From Campylobacter magnus (GTDB lineage Bacteria > Campylobacterota > Campylobacteria > Campylobacterales > Campylobacteraceae), in assembly GCF_028649595.1 (NCBI RefSeq), contig NZ_JAQSLK010000006.1, forward strand, positions 1-64,000: a DNA stretch of 64,000 nt, read 5' to 3'. Under the pieces are notes generated by a model, which was given only the letters and a program-made list of their open reading frames with translations, was not told the origin of the DNA and made no database searches. Of the stretch, positions 1 to 8,291 are shown in pieces (the first letter of the stretch is position 1; each line of letters starts with the position of its first letter). The position numbers and the translations under genes were made by a program.

Positions 1-167
1 CAAGCATCAAAAGACCAAAGCTAAGTGCAAATAGACTAAATTGCTTGTAGCGCAAAGATACTAGCAAGATTTTGTGAATTCCTAGAATAAATTCTAGGAA
101 TTCTAGATTTTATTCTAGGAATTCTAGAATTCCCTAGATTTTTCTGCCCCAGAATTCCCAAAATCTC

Positions 168-430
168 TCAAATGCTCTTTATATAGCCTTCTAAAAGCTT
201 TTTAAGCTTAGTATTTAGTGGCTTTGGCTCTATGATTTTGACATAAGGAATCCATGCCTTTACTAGATTTAGCAGCTCATCATCAAAGGCAAACTTTACC
301 TCAATAAGAATGCCCCGCTCATCATCGCTTAGCCTTTTAAACTCGCCAAAGGCTTTTTTGCGCTCAAAATACGCTCTTGCAACCGGTAAAATCAAAATTT
401 GCGCCTTTTGCAAGCTTTGGTTATACCATT
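168..430 (-). pseudogene. WYL-domain regulator, C-terminal remnant
   Basis: The 81 C-terminal residues (from a TTG at 413) match residue for residue the end of the intact WYL regulator at 8394-9296: both carry YFERK, FAFDDELLN, VKAWIPY and KIIEP. The similarity extends upstream of any start, to about 430, where an in-frame stop cuts it off. The N-terminal helix-turn-helix and most of the WYL domain are missing. It is probably a dead remnant left when two similar operons recombined. It directly follows the P-loop gene at 433-879, so that junction is likely the deletion point. Confidence 0.7.
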
Positions 431-432
431 CC

Positions 433-879
433 CTATAATTTTATCCTATCTTTTTCATCTTCATTATAGTCTTTAGCATTAAAAATATACAAAATTAAAA
501 TTTTATCTTTCCAAAAATCAAATCCTGTATGTAAATTTTTTATAATATTCCATTTTACTTGCATTGCATAGTCAGCATCGGCTAATTTTTCATCGTCAAA
601 ATTCCATAAACCAGCAGTATTGATTACTTTGTATTTTTTCTCCTTATTCATATATTTAGCTTTTACAGTTTCTTTAAATATTTCTGCAGTTGTAGGTTTG
701 TAAACTCTATCAAACTCTCTGCCAGCAAGTATATCTAAAACTATGTCCTTGCCAGCACCAGTAAAACCAAATAAGAAAATAACTCTATCATGTGTTATTT
801 CGCTTATTTGTTCAAAACATCTTGAAAGATAATCTTTAAAATCATCAATTTTACATGATAACTCATCAAAAAAACTCAT
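433..879 (-). CDS. Degenerate P-loop GTPase-like protein, probably truncated
   Basis: This 148-residue protein has a P-loop-like motif GFTGAGKD near residue 40, where Asp replaces the usual Ser/Thr, and NTAG near residue 90 where small GTPases have DTAG/DxxG. It ends about 20 residues after a hydrophobic strand (ILILYIF), where a GTPase would still need its NKxD and SAK segments. It abuts the WYL remnant, so the 3' end was probably lost in the same rearrangement. It is the fifth gene of the minus-strand operon that begins with the DUF697 GTPase. Whether it is still active is doubtful. Confidence 0.5.
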   Translation of the reverse strand: MSFFDELSCKIDDFKDYLSRCFEQISEITHDRVIFLFGFTGAGKDIVLDILAGREFDRVYKPTTAEIFKETVKAKYMNKEKKYKVINTAGLWNFDDEKLADADYAMQVKWNIIKNLHTGFDFWKDKILILYIFNAKDYNEDEKDRIKL

Positions 880-938
880 AGTATTTCCTTTTTGTAAAAA
901 ATTTGTAAATATATCAAAAAACGCAAAATCAGAATTCC

Positions 939-2471
939 TTAGCGAATTTCGCTAGCTAGCTCGCCTAAGACTTTCACATTTTTTCCATCATATAAAAAAT
1001 GCTTATCAAAGTAGTCAAGAGCCTTTGATTTTTCTGTAATGTCTAGCAAGAAAAAGCGGTTTTCTTGCTCTCTTTGCTTATCCATTTTGCCCACGATTCT
1101 TTGGCTAAGCTCGCCAAAATCCCCATCGCTAATTACTAGCAAATCACTTTTTTCAAACTCATCTTTGCTCATCATCTCCACGCCTTTTTCTAGTGCCTTG
1201 CCTACATCTGTCCCACCGCCAAAGCTAAGGCGCAAAAAGCTATTTAGCCTCTCCCCCCAGCCATGCTCGCTTAGATCCTCGCACTTAATATCGCTGCTAA
1301 AATTGATTAGATAGCAGGCTCTGTTCTTGCGCCTAGCACGGCTTGCGATAAATAGCGTTAGAGCCTTTGCTACCATCTCAGGCTCCCCACTCATAGATCC
1401 GCTAGTATCCACGCATAGTATAATTGCGCCTTTATTCTTATCCTTTGATTTTTGCTCTTTTGGCTTTTGTTTTTCTATCTCTTTTACATCTTTGATTTGC
1501 TTTTCTACCAGCCCTTGCTTTTCAAAGCAAAATAGCCTTTTTTCCAAAAGCTTCAAATCAAATAAAATCTCCAAATCATCATCATTTAATAGCGAAAATT
1601 CCTGCGGTACAAGATTTGCCAAATCAGCACCTAGCTCCACGCCACAGATTTCTTCTTTTGTGCGTTTTGTAGGCACACTCTGCGTGTAAGAATACGCCGT
1701 TTGCTCCTTGATTTTCTCCATAAAAACTTCATCCCTAGCCTCTCTAAGTCTGCCTAGCATTTCACATAATTTCATCAAAGGTTCATTATTTTTGATTTTG
1801 TTAAAGTGCTTTAAAATCTGCGCTAAACTTAGCTTTTTAGAGCGATTTTGCCCTTTGTAGCCATTTGCTGGGATCTCGCCACTATCATCCATGGTTATAT
1901 CGCTTAGTGAGCTAAGTGCTTTTAGCATAGCATTTTGCGCCTTTTCATCGCCCAAATCGCTAGTATCAAGAGCGTCATTTACTAGGCTTATAGCATCCAT
2001 CATTAGCCCATCTTCGCCAAAAAGCTCAGGGCTTATCTGCGCTAACTCACGAGCTTTTAAAAGCGCATCAAACCACGCTTGCATACGCACAAAAAAGTCA
2101 TCTTCTAAGCCCTGCGTTCTTTGCTTTTTCCAAATAGCGATTTTCTCAGCTAAAATGTTTTGCCATTTATCCACGATATAGCCGTGCAGCTCGGCTCTTT
2201 TGCTCTCATTGTCTGCTAGGTTTGCTCTGTGGCGTAGGAATTCTAGATTTTGCCCCTCGTTAAATTTAGCAAATGCCTCTATATCGTCATCTAAAACTCC
2301 CTTCTCCGCACTAGCACCTGCTCTTTCTAGCAAAGCCGCTCGCTCACTCTCAAAAGGCGGATTTGCCACCGCAGCTACGATTTGCTCATTTTTATTAGCC
2401 ACTGCTTGCGCATAGAGCTTGGCAATTTTAGGATCATTTAGAAGTCCGTGGTCATCTAGTAGCATTTTCAC
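939..2471 (-). CDS. viaA: ViaA-like von Willebrand factor A domain protein
   Basis: This 510-residue protein has an alpha-helical N-terminal half and a C-terminal VWA domain. The metal-site motif DTSGSMSG lies near residues 355-362, followed by GGGTD near 420 and VISDGD near 447. This is the layout of ViaA, the VWA partner that binds the MoxR-type AAA+ ATPase RavA. Its start overlaps the end of the upstream RavA-like gene by 4 bases, so the two are translationally coupled. In E. coli, RavA-ViaA acts at the inner membrane and affects respiratory complexes and aminoglycoside sensitivity; the same role here is inference. The symbol is by analogy. Confidence 0.8.
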   Translation of the reverse strand: MKMLLDDHGLLNDPKIAKLYAQAVANKNEQIVAAVANPPFESERAALLERAGASAEKGVLDDDIEAFAKFNEGQNLEFLRHRANLADNESKRAELHGYIVDKWQNILAEKIAIWKKQRTQGLEDDFFVRMQAWFDALLKARELAQISPELFGEDGLMMDAISLVNDALDTSDLGDEKAQNAMLKALSSLSDITMDDSGEIPANGYKGQNRSKKLSLAQILKHFNKIKNNEPLMKLCEMLGRLREARDEVFMEKIKEQTAYSYTQSVPTKRTKEEICGVELGADLANLVPQEFSLLNDDDLEILFDLKLLEKRLFCFEKQGLVEKQIKDVKEIEKQKPKEQKSKDKNKGAIILCVDTSGSMSGEPEMVAKALTLFIASRARRKNRACYLINFSSDIKCEDLSEHGWGERLNSFLRLSFGGGTDVGKALEKGVEMMSKDEFEKSDLLVISDGDFGELSQRIVGKMDKQREQENRFFLLDITEKSKALDYFDKHFLYDGKNVKVLGELASEIR

Positions 2472-4120
2472 GCCTTTTTATGCTCTTTTACGGCTGTGAT
2501 GAGATCATTTATTAGCTTGTCTTTATCGTGGCTGATAGCAGCTGAAATTCCTTTTGCCCCAGCTGCTAGTAGATCATTTGATGAGTTTTGTGCCACTATC
2601 TCGCTAAAAAGCTTTGCAAAGCCCAAACTAGCGTTATTTGCCATTTTGCCAAAGACTATAACACTAGCAAGTTTCTTTGCTAATTCATCATCGTTCATTT
2701 GTCCCATGAAAAACTGATTTATAGCTAGTTTTACCTCGCTAACGCTCTTGCTATCATCTACGCCGCTTGCTTGTAGGATTTTTTGGGTTTTTTCATAAAC
2801 CACTTCTAGCATTTTATGATTTTTTTCATCTTTTAAAAGCGTGTTTGTTTGGCACTCATCAAGCCCAAGAGCTAGATTTTTTAGCTCTTTTATAGCAGTT
2901 TTTTGCCTAAAGCCCAAAAATACATTATTTGGAGTGCTGTTTATCTCATTATCAAGCGATATTTGCTTTGCTGTTATTTTATCTCTTAGCGTGTCAAACT
3001 CACCTTTTAAGCTCTCAAAAGAGTTGTTTTTTGCCTTTGTTTCTAAGGCTTTGAAACTAGCTTTTAGCCCTCTTATCTCTTCATCTTTGCCAAGGATTTT
3101 TTCAAGCACTTTTTTTATAAGCTCCATTTGCTTTTCATCCTCCCACAAACTATGCGCTAAAAGGGCTAGATCGTCTTTTACGATGATATTTCTATCATTT
3201 AGCACAGCACTTACTTTTAGGATACTAGCGCATTCTTTATATCTGCGATCTGAGATATAAGGCGCACTTACGCCCTCAAGCCCAAAAAGCTCTTTAATAA
3301 GCTCTGGCTTAGCTCTAAGCTCGTCAATCATCGCCTTAATCTGGCAAAATGCCTCTTTTGCACTCTCATCAAAGCTCACAGCCTTTGATAAAGTAATTAT
3401 CTCATCAAGCTCACCTAGACTAAAAGTCTCTCTAAGCTCTACGCTCTTATCGCTTTCATTTGAGACTAGATTTAAGAAATTCTCTTTTTCATTTAGTGGC
3501 TTTACAAAATATCTTAAAATCATTCTATCATATAAAGCCTCTAAGCCTTGATTAGCTGGTGGGAATTCATTACTAGCGCAAACTATGCCTTTTAAAGGCA
3601 CTTTTACATCAGTATTACCATCTCTATATATTCGCTCATTTATGATAGTAAGCAAGGTATTTAGTATAGCTGGTGAGCTTTTCCAAATTTCATCTAAAAA
3701 AGCAAAATGAGCAGTTGGTAGATAGCCATCTGTTTTTCTTGTTAGATTATTTTTTTTAAGCTCTGCTATGTCTATTGGACCAAAGATTTCTTCTGGTGTT
3801 GAAAATCTATTCATAAGATAAGCAAAGAAGCCTTTGTTTTTATTGAGAATTCTAGAATTCTCAGTAGGAATTCTAGAATTCTCAGTAGAGTTTTCATTTG
3901 GAATTCTAGAATTCTCACTAGGAATTCTAGAATTCCCTAGAGTATCAAATGCCAAACTTGCTCTTCTTGCTATCATAGACTTTGCAGTTCCTGGAGGACC
4001 ATAAAGAAATATTGATTTTCCAGCAAACATAGATAATAATACCAGCTTTAAGCACTCTTCTCTTTCAAATAGCCCCACGCTAAGCTCATTTAACAAATTT
4101 TGTATTTTTTCTTTATACAT
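2468..4120 (-). CDS. ravA: RavA-like MoxR-family AAA+ ATPase with inserted peptide repeat
   Basis: This 550-residue AAA+ ATPase has Walker A GPPGTAKS at residues 41-48, the family motif YLMNRFSTPEEIFGP from residue 101, and a Walker B region ending FLDEIWKSSPAILNTLL. This is typical of RavA, which works with the VWA protein encoded just downstream. Residues about 61-96 hold an insertion not expected in the family: four NSRIP/NSRIL motifs linked by S/N/T-E. These are the in-frame translation of four copies of the genomic palindrome (about 3840-3940). The reading frame stays open, so the protein may tolerate the insert between Walker A and the next conserved block. Confidence 0.82.
   Translation of the reverse strand: MYKEKIQNLLNELSVGLFEREECLKLVLLSMFAGKSIFLYGPPGTAKSMIARRASLAFDTLGNSRIPSENSRIPNENSTENSRIPTENSRILNKNKGFFAYLMNRFSTPEEIFGPIDIAELKKNNLTRKTDGYLPTAHFAFLDEIWKSSPAILNTLLTIINERIYRDGNTDVKVPLKGIVCASNEFPPANQGLEALYDRMILRYFVKPLNEKENFLNLVSNESDKSVELRETFSLGELDEIITLSKAVSFDESAKEAFCQIKAMIDELRAKPELIKELFGLEGVSAPYISDRRYKECASILKVSAVLNDRNIIVKDDLALLAHSLWEDEKQMELIKKVLEKILGKDEEIRGLKASFKALETKAKNNSFESLKGEFDTLRDKITAKQISLDNEINSTPNNVFLGFRQKTAIKELKNLALGLDECQTNTLLKDEKNHKMLEVVYEKTQKILQASGVDDSKSVSEVKLAINQFFMGQMNDDELAKKLASVIVFGKMANNASLGFAKLFSEIVAQNSSNDLLAAGAKGISAAISHDKDKLINDLITAVKEHKKA
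3840..3940 (-). repeat. Four palindrome copies inside the ravA coding sequence
   Basis: Four cores of GAATTCTAGAATTC lie within about 100 bases of coding sequence, each spaced so that the frame stays open. Read on the minus strand each gives Asn-Ser-Arg-Ile-Pro/Leu. Elsewhere in the window the same element lies mostly between genes. Confidence 0.9.
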
Positions 4121-4130
4121 TTTTTTCTCC

Positions 4131-4910
4131 TTAAAATCCTTTTAAAAACACATCTCCATTGCTATCTACTTCATACAAGGCATTATAGCCACGACCATAA
4201 AGACAAAGCCCTAACAACAATTCATAATGTCTAAGCCAATCACTAACACTATCTATTTTCTTATACTCCAACTCCAATGTTTCATAGTTTATATTTTCTG
4301 TATAAATGTCTACTTCATCTATTTTTAGCTCAGTAATCATTTTTGCATACTCACTATAAACAAAGTTGTAGCTTTTTACTCTCGTGCCTAGCTTTTTTAT
4401 TATCTTACGCATAAAATCTAGTTTTTCTTTTCTTGCGTATATGATATTTGCGCTTACTTCTAGTGTTGCGCCTTTTTTACCAAGTGGATCATTTACTTCA
4501 CCCACACTATCTAGCCCAAAAGCAAAGGGCAAAATTTGAATGATTTCATGTTCGTAAACTTCATTTTTGTTTAGCTCTAACACTTCTTTCATTAAAAGCT
4601 CTATATCATCTTTGCCTACTTCTTTATGCTGATGTATTTTTACAGAGTGTTTTGCTTCTTTGATTTTCACATTTTTTAGTGAAAAAACTATTTTTTCATA
4701 TGGAGCTACTTCTTTTGCGTATGGAAACATATCTAGAATTTCTTCTGCTATCTTGCCAGGTCCTCTTGTGTTATAGTTATAATATTTGTTAAAGGGTTGC
4801 CAAAGATAAATATTTTTTCCATTTTTTATTTGGATAGCATGTACTTTAATGCAATAGTCCCAATATGAACTATTCCATGATTTTTCTTCTAAATCAACAC
4901 CTAATATCAT
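4131..4910 (-). CDS. FtsA-like protein with SHS2 (1C) domain only
   Basis: This 259-residue protein resembles the FtsA insertion domain. The segment LPFAFGLDSVGEVNDPLGKK followed by GATLEVSANII corresponds to the FtsA pattern of a Pro-containing strand, xxDPxGxxGxxLEV, then a strand and a helix. An N-terminal VDL strand could be a degenerate actin-fold phosphate-1 loop. The two C-terminal actin subdomains (2A, 2B) are absent, and full FtsA is over 400 residues. It lies 10 bases upstream of ravA and 47 bases downstream of the GTPase gene, all on the same strand. It could be a membrane-adaptor or scaffold protein for the RavA-ViaA pair; that role is inference. Confidence 0.55.
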   Translation of the reverse strand: MILGVDLEEKSWNSSYWDYCIKVHAIQIKNGKNIYLWQPFNKYYNYNTRGPGKIAEEILDMFPYAKEVAPYEKIVFSLKNVKIKEAKHSVKIHQHKEVGKDDIELLMKEVLELNKNEVYEHEIIQILPFAFGLDSVGEVNDPLGKKGATLEVSANIIYARKEKLDFMRKIIKKLGTRVKSYNFVYSEYAKMITELKIDEVDIYTENINYETLELEYKKIDSVSDWLRHYELLLGLCLYGRGYNALYEVDSNGDVFLKGF

Positions 4911-4957
4911 TGCTTTCCTTTGTGGGAATTCTAGAGTTTAGAATTCCCTAGTATATT

Positions 4958-5899
4958 TTAAGCATTTGCATATTTTTTTAGAGCCTCTGCGCCTATGTTT
5001 TTTATAGCTTCGCTTAGATTGCTAAAATTATCATCCAAATACGCTATAAAGGTCTGCCCCATCATCTCAGTCGTAGCAGCAGCGACTGTGCCATTGATCA
5101 TACCACCTGCTAGGCTGCCAGCCCCTGGGATAAACTTCAAAGCAGTCCCAAGAGCCGCACGAACAGCAAAGCCAGTCCCAGCCACAGCCCCAAGAGCGAT
5201 TATTAGCTTTTTGGCACTTTCTGCGTTCATTTCTAGCTCATAAGCTTTGGCAATGTGTAAAATCATACCGACTTGCGTAGGCAGCAGCAGCGCAATATCG
5301 CTAAAAGGCAAAGGCGATGCTGCTATACCAGCTGCTATGCTAGCGTAGCTATGCGTGATGATCTGGGCGTCTTCTTTTGCTTTCTCTCTTAGGCGTTTTA
5401 GAGCAAGCTCACGCATCTCTTTGTCGTATTCTTGCTGCCTTGCAAAGGCTAGACTTTTTGCCTGTGGCAAGGTCTCAAAGGTCTTATTTATTAGCAGATC
5501 TACACCCATGATTTTTTTGATCACGCCCTCATCATCCTCGCTTTCTAGTGCCCTTACTCGCTCAAACTCGCTTTCTTTTAGCCCAAGCTCATTTTTTATA
5601 AAATCGCTAAATTTCTCGCCGCTGCTAGGGTCTTTGTCACGCTCGGCTTTGGTGACGACTACTATTGTAGGAATTCCATACGCTTTTAGCATTTTGTATA
5701 GTTCTATCTCGCCATCTTGTAATCTTCTGCTATCCTCGCCTATACACATCCACGCAATGTGAATTTGCTCATCTGCGCTTTTAGCTTTATTTTCGCTTAA
5801 AAAACTCTCGATCTCGCCTTTTGTCGCCTCAAAGTCTTTCATTTCTAGCCCCTTTGTATCGTAGATACTAAGTCTAAGACCCTTAGAATTTATAACTAA
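4958..5899 (-). pseudogene. DUF697-containing GTPase lacking its N-terminus
   Basis: The first ATG is at 5842 (294 residues), but homologous coding continues upstream to an in-frame stop at 5900-5902. Those extra codons read SIYDTKGLE, the G3 (DxxG) motif of an Era-like GTPase. G4 is TKAE in VVVTKAERD. The C-terminal half is a DUF697 membrane region with PFSDIALLLPTQ and PGAGSLAGG. The P-loop and switch I are missing. The break sits about 90 bases from the left island repeat, so an integration or deletion event probably removed the 5' end. Without a P-loop it should not hydrolyse GTP. It heads the FtsA-like/RavA/ViaA operon, whose promoter may also be lost. Confidence 0.75.
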
Positions 5900-5986
5900 T
5901 TATAACTCTATATAAAAGATGAATATTTCATTATTTTAGAGATTTCTTAATTTTTATTTAAGCTACAAATTTATATAATTTACCAT

Positions 5987-6015
5987 AAAAAGTCGTACCC
6001 AAAGTCGTACCCAAA
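5987..6015. repeat. Left island direct repeat (candidate attL)
   Basis: A 29-bp stretch, made of an A-run and two tandem copies of the 12-mer AAAGTCGTACCC, is perfectly repeated at 26826-26854 in the same orientation. This copy ends 12 bases before the integrase start codon. The two copies bracket an island-like gene set, as expected for att sites of a tyrosine recombinase. Confidence 0.68.
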
Positions 6016-6027
6016 TCGAGGTTAGCA

Positions 6028-7203
6028 ATGACTAATGATTTAATAAAAATCAATCTTAAAAATGTAGATTGTAAAAACATCTATTTTGACAATCGCAATG
6101 GAATATTTGGCACAAAAGAAATTACAAAAGCTCCAACTTATATAGGCTGTGATTTTAAATTGTATTTAAGAGTTTATGCTGTTGATGAAAGCGGAAATAA
6201 AAAGCAGACCAAAAAAAGTTTTTCATTTTCTAATAAAATTACTTTTTTACAAGCTATAAAAGAAGTAGCATCACAAAGAGAGAATTTAATAAAACAATTA
6301 AAAGAAGGTAATCGCAAAACTGAAAAAACTAGAATTCCAACACTTAAAGAAGCTTGGGATGAATATATAGAAATGAAACGCAATCAGCTCTCTCCAAATA
6401 CGATAAATGGTTATATTTTGGTGGCAAACAAATGGATATTTTCAGATGAGAAGCTATCTAAAACGCCAATTACTCAAATTAGCACTAGGCGATTACAAGA
6501 TATAGTAAATAAAATGCTAGATATGGGCATGGCTCCAAGAAGCTCAAAATCTATAAAAGAAGCGCTTAGACCACTCTTTAAGTATTATGTAGCAAATGGC
6601 ACTCTAAAGTCAAATCCTGCTATTTTTATTCAAATACCAAAGTTTAATAATGAAGTTAGCATAGAGCTTAGTGATGATAAGCTAAAAGAGCTTTATGATT
6701 TGCTCTATAACTATCCAGTAGAACCTTTTAGAAGTATATTTGTTTGGCTTTCGCATGGGCGAAGGCTAAACGAAGTTTTAAGCCTTGAGTGGCGAGATAT
6801 AAACTTAGAAGCTATGACCTACACAATAAGATATGAAAATAATAAGGTTAGAAAGCCTATGACCTACAAACTAAGCAATGAGCTACTTGAAGCCTTACAA
6901 AATATCGGTATAAAAGAAAGTGGTTTTGTTTTTCCAGCCATGAAAGATAAAAGCCAAAAAATGGATAATAGCACACTAAGAAAACACTGGCAAAAAGTGC
7001 TTGATAAGCTAGGACTTCATATCCGCATCCACGATCTGCGCCACTTAATAGGTGGTGTGCTAGTCTCAGAGGGTAAAACGCTAGAGCAAATCGCATCTAT
7101 CCTAGGACACACATCTACAAGCGTGACCAAACGCTACTCAAAAGTCCGCCAAGAAGTAGCAGCAGAGGGACTTGATGAGTTCTTTAAAAGAGTGAAAAAG
7201 TAG
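6028..7203 (+). CDS. Tyrosine recombinase (phage-type integrase)
   Basis: This 391-residue protein has an N-terminal arm-binding segment, a SAM-like core-binding domain (about residues 105-190, from TLKEAWDEYIEMK) and a C-terminal catalytic domain. The catalytic signature is visible: Arg in SHGRRLNEVL, HDLRH, GHTS, and the nucleophile Tyr in KRYSKV. It should integrate and excise the island. The ATG at 6028 lies directly after the left 29-bp repeat, the usual place for an integrase gene. No competing upstream start exists because the repeat region is not open in frame. Confidence 0.93.
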   Translation: MTNDLIKINLKNVDCKNIYFDNRNGIFGTKEITKAPTYIGCDFKLYLRVYAVDESGNKKQTKKSFSFSNKITFLQAIKEVASQRENLIKQLKEGNRKTEKTRIPTLKEAWDEYIEMKRNQLSPNTINGYILVANKWIFSDEKLSKTPITQISTRRLQDIVNKMLDMGMAPRSSKSIKEALRPLFKYYVANGTLKSNPAIFIQIPKFNNEVSIELSDDKLKELYDLLYNYPVEPFRSIFVWLSHGRRLNEVLSLEWRDINLEAMTYTIRYENNKVRKPMTYKLSNELLEALQNIGIKESGFVFPAMKDKSQKMDNSTLRKHWQKVLDKLGLHIRIHDLRHLIGGVLVSEGKTLEQIASILGHTSTSVTKRYSKVRQEVAAEGLDEFFKRVKK

Positions 7204-7322
7204 ATATGCAAATAAACGATAAAGCTTATAATACATTATGTGTGTTTTAGCGGAGAGCTGGGAACTTATGGAATAACAAATATAGAGATGGTAAAAATTA
7301 GTAAAAATTAGCAAAAAGCTAG

Positions 7323-7391
7323 AGTGCCAAACAGGAATCGAACCTGTATTTATCGCCGTTTAAGGCAATCCGCCCTTGACCACATTGGCAC
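7323..7391 (-). tRNA. Aberrant tRNA-like gene, possible anticodon UAA (Leu) or pseudo-tRNA
   Basis: On the minus strand a 7-bp acceptor stem (GTGCCAA with TTGGCAC) and a perfect T-arm (ACAGG, loop TTCGATT, CCTGT) are clear. The anticodon arm folds as ATTGC-CTTAAACG-GCGAT, which gives an 8-base loop, or a 6-bp stem with a 6-base loop. The D-arm is short and pairs poorly. If TAA is the anticodon it would be tRNA-Leu, but the long variable arm of leucine tRNAs is missing. The total is only 69 bases and no CCA is encoded, unlike the other tRNA genes here. It may be a decayed tRNA, or an unusual one borne on the island. Confidence 0.55.
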
Positions 7392-7479
7392 ATTAGCACT
7401 CCATTGTCGTGATTATACCAAAAATTCGCTAGATTTCAGCTAATAAAAATAAAAAGTTTTATACATCAGTATAAAAGTA

Positions 7480-7509
7480 TTGACTTTTATATATACTTTT
7501 ATATATACT
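7480..7509 (+). promoter_or_regulatory. Promoter with tandem 12-bp operator-like repeat for the toxin-antitoxin pair
   Basis: TTGACT at 7480-7485 and TATACT at 7504-7509 are 18 bases apart. The unit CTTTTATATATA occurs twice in tandem (7484-7495 and 7496-7507) and overlaps this promoter, as expected for an operator bound by a ribbon-helix-helix antitoxin. The start codon follows 26 bases later with AAAAGGA as ribosome site. Confidence 0.55.
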
Positions 7510-7535
7510 TCTACTGTTTCTAAAAAAGGATAAAA

Positions 7536-7754
7536 ATGCAAAATGTAGCAAAAATGAGCTTTACTATAGAACACGCTTTAAAAAATGAATTAGACGAGTT
7601 TTCAAAAGAGCTTAGCTTATCAAAAAGCAGAATTATAGCAAATGCTTTGGAGCTTTACTTTGACACGCTTGATCTAAAAATAGCGCAAGATAGGCTCAAA
7701 AACCCACAAATCATTAGCCAAGATGAAATGCAAAAGTTTGTAGATGAGCTATAA
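7536..7754 (+). CDS. Ribbon-helix-helix-type antitoxin
   Basis: This 72-residue protein begins with a strand-helix-helix pattern (SFTIEHALKNELDEFSKELSLSKS) typical of CopG/RHH DNA-binding antitoxins, then a charged tail. It overlaps the downstream RelE/ParE-like toxin gene by 11 bases. Such pairs are autoregulated by antitoxin binding to repeats in their own promoter, and a tandem 12-bp repeat is present upstream. Within the island it probably stabilises the element. The exact family cannot be settled by eye. Confidence 0.75.
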   Translation: MQNVAKMSFTIEHALKNELDEFSKELSLSKSRIIANALELYFDTLDLKIAQDRLKNPQIISQDEMQKFVDEL

Positions 7755-8034
7755 GCTAGAGTTTGAAAGTAGAGTTAAAAAGGACTTTGCTGGCATAGGC
7801 AAAGAAAATAGCGTTATAATAATGAAAGTTCTAAGCGAGTTTGCTACTAATTTTAGCCACGAATACGAACAAGAGCTTTTAAAAACCACGAAAATCAAGG
7901 CTTTAAAAGGCAGTTACGAAGGGCTTTATAGGCTTAGAATTCGCTCATTTAGAGCAATATACAAAAAGAAAGAAAATGAACTAATAATCTTGGTACTTAG
8001 AGTAGCAGCTAGAAAAGATGCGTATAGAGAATAA
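7744..8034 (+). CDS. RelE/ParE-superfamily toxin
   Basis: This 96-residue protein shows the RelE/ParE fold pattern: N-terminal YKLEFESRVKKDF, a helix, then IKALKGSYEGLYRLRIRSFRAIYKK and a C-terminal strand LIILVLRVAARKDAYR. The motif of a basic strand followed by R-x-x-Y and an ending like ARKDAYR is typical of mRNA-cleaving RelE members and of ParE. Its start overlaps the antitoxin gene. Whether it cleaves ribosome-bound mRNA or targets gyrase cannot be told from sequence. Confidence 0.8.
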   Translation: MSYKLEFESRVKKDFAGIGKENSVIIMKVLSEFATNFSHEYEQELLKTTKIKALKGSYEGLYRLRIRSFRAIYKKKENELIILVLRVAARKDAYRE

Positions 8035-8079
8035 TTTTGAATTACCAAGGATAGCTAATGCCATCTGAGAGCTAAAATA

Positions 8080-8289
8080 ATGGATAAAGATACTGCTAGT
8101 TTCATAATCTATATAATACACAAAATAGCTAGGCGCAATAGTCTAGCACCGTCGCAAGTGTATAGACTGCTAAATAAAACTGAGTGTATAAGCAAATATC
8201 TCGTGCCTTGCTACGATGTACTTCATACCATGAGTGCCGATGTTGTGGCTGATAATGCTCTACTTTGGGCAAAAAATCACGGAGAATAG
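8080..8289 (+). CDS. DUF3791-like small protein
   Basis: This 69-residue protein has the DUF3791 pattern: a helical start (FIIYIIHKIARRNSLAPSQVYRLLNKT), then CYDVLHTMSADVVADNALLWAK, similar to the family's YEVLHTxxxxxxxxDI end. In other genomes these proteins are often encoded beside DUF3990 genes and are suspected of toxin-antitoxin or interbacterial roles. Here only a 32-codon ORF follows, with no DUF3990 partner. The family call is from memory of the pattern. Confidence 0.6.
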   Translation: MDKDTASFIIYIIHKIARRNSLAPSQVYRLLNKTECISKYLVPCYDVLHTMSADVVADNALLWAKNHGE

Positions 8290-8291
8290 AT

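Noticed and set aside
1-67. Minus-strand open frame with hydrophobic residues running off the window start
   Set aside because: Only ~22 codons, from a weak TTG without a ribosome site; could be the start of a membrane protein, but too little is visible.
4131-4910. The protein as a full FtsA cell-division protein
   Set aside because: Only the SHS2-type region and a degenerate start are present; the actin ATPase subdomains are lacking.
5987-6015. 29-bp repeats as regulator operators of int and the helicase gene
   Set aside because: The two copies are in direct orientation but their genes face opposite ways, which fits att sites better; operator use is not excluded.
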